Positions 63,901 through 64,000 of a DNA stretch of 64,000 bases are shown piece after piece; position 1 is the first letter of the stretch, and every line of letters begins with the position of its first letter. This stretch comes from Tyto alba (taxonomy: Eukaryota; Chordata; Aves; Strigiformes; Tytonidae). A program made the position numbers and the translations under genes. The stretch is taken from the NCBI RefSeq assembly GCF_018691265.1, contig NW_024881282.1, positions 48,341,853 through 48,405,852 on the forward strand. Reading direction: 5' to 3'. The notes under the pieces are model-generated. The model ran no database searches. It was not told the origin of the DNA and worked only from the letters and a program-made list of their open reading frames with translations.

Positions 63901-64000
63901 ATTCTTAAAGATATGCTGTCCTTCATTCTGAGGCTGAAAACTAGCTTATCTTTTTGGCTACAGATTGGCCTTCAAAGGTATGAAGGTCAGACTCGCTTCC
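60914..64000 (+). other. OSBPL8: OSBPL8 intron 5 (incomplete)
   Basis: It starts with the donor GTAAGA and a run of 26 T at intron position 13. I found no segment resembling the next ORP8 exon, so the intron continues past the window. The rest is AT-rich unique-looking sequence with no recognised repeat or gene. Confidence 0.8.
60926..60951 (+). repeat. OSBPL8: T26 tract just after the exon donor in intron 5
   Basis: Twenty-six T begin at intron position 13 after the donor at 60914. In RNA this is a U26 tract at the place where TIA1/TIAR-type proteins assist U1 snRNP binding. Function is inferred from position. Confidence 0.9.

Larger units (their letters stand above)
18480..64000 (+). other. 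OSBPL8: OSBPL8 gene, 5' portion (gene span, runs off right edge)
   Basis: ORP8 is an ER-anchored lipid-transfer protein. At ER-plasma membrane and ER-mitochondria contacts its family is known to exchange phosphatidylserine for PI4P. The window holds exon 1 in a CpG island, a probable 36-nt UTR exon, and three exons with coding sequence. The CDS joins 50348-50389, 55782-55818 and 60776-60913. The reading frame stays open across both junctions and gives 72 codons plus one base. The encoded peptide contains the block SDESQLSTPGKMSQRQGKEA, almost identical to human ORP8 as I recall it, in the same order and at the same residue numbers. PH, ORD and transmembrane regions are not in the window. The gene start is approximate because the transcription start cannot be read from sequence. 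Introns, left to right, are about 11.1, 20.5, 5.4 and 5.0 kb, and the next one is incomplete. Confidence 0.93.

Noticed and set aside
1..64000. A clustered novel system (CRISPR, operon, gene cluster)
   Set aside because: No regularly spaced repeats, no compact coding region and no tRNA or rRNA pattern were seen. The window reads as ordinary bird DNA around the 5' end of one large gene.

Overview
This is one window of a bird nuclear genome. The evidence is low gene density, AT-rich non-coding DNA with many long homopolymer tracts, two copies of the avian CR1 LINE, two solo-LTR-like copies of an avian endogenous retrovirus LTR family, and split coding exons that encode the N-terminus of a vertebrate protein. 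The LTR family is one I associate with Neoaves rather than chicken, so a neoavian bird is likely. Species cannot be fixed from the sequence alone.

The only gene I can support is the 5' part of OSBPL8, encoding oxysterol-binding protein-related protein 8 (ORP8), on the + strand. Layout: about 18.2 kb of upstream intergenic DNA; a CpG-island promoter at about 18230-18990 with a GC box and a near-perfect CTCF core; non-coding exon 1 ending at 18705; a probable 36-nt non-coding exon at 29785-29820; exon 50288-50389, which holds the end of the 5' UTR and the first 14 codons; coding exon 55782-55818; and coding exon 60776-60913. The remaining exons (PH domain, ORD lipid-transfer domain, C-terminal membrane anchor) lie beyond the right edge. 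The joined CDS in the window encodes 72 residues plus one base. It lines up without gaps with the human ORP8 N-terminus as I remember it, which is the basis of the identification.

Two points of control stand out. A five-codon upstream ORF (four residues plus stop) in strong start context ends 29 nt before the main start codon. A second in-frame ATG (codon 43) matches the start of the known short ORP8 isoform. The exon carrying it is followed at intron position 13 by a run of 26 T.

Everything else is intergenic or intronic: decayed transposons, homopolymer runs, one perfect 17-bp inverted repeat, and a few weak candidate alternative exons. I found no RNA gene, CRISPR array, operon or other clustered system. 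Most open reading frames outside the OSBPL8 exons are short, lack family resemblance, and are treated as chance.
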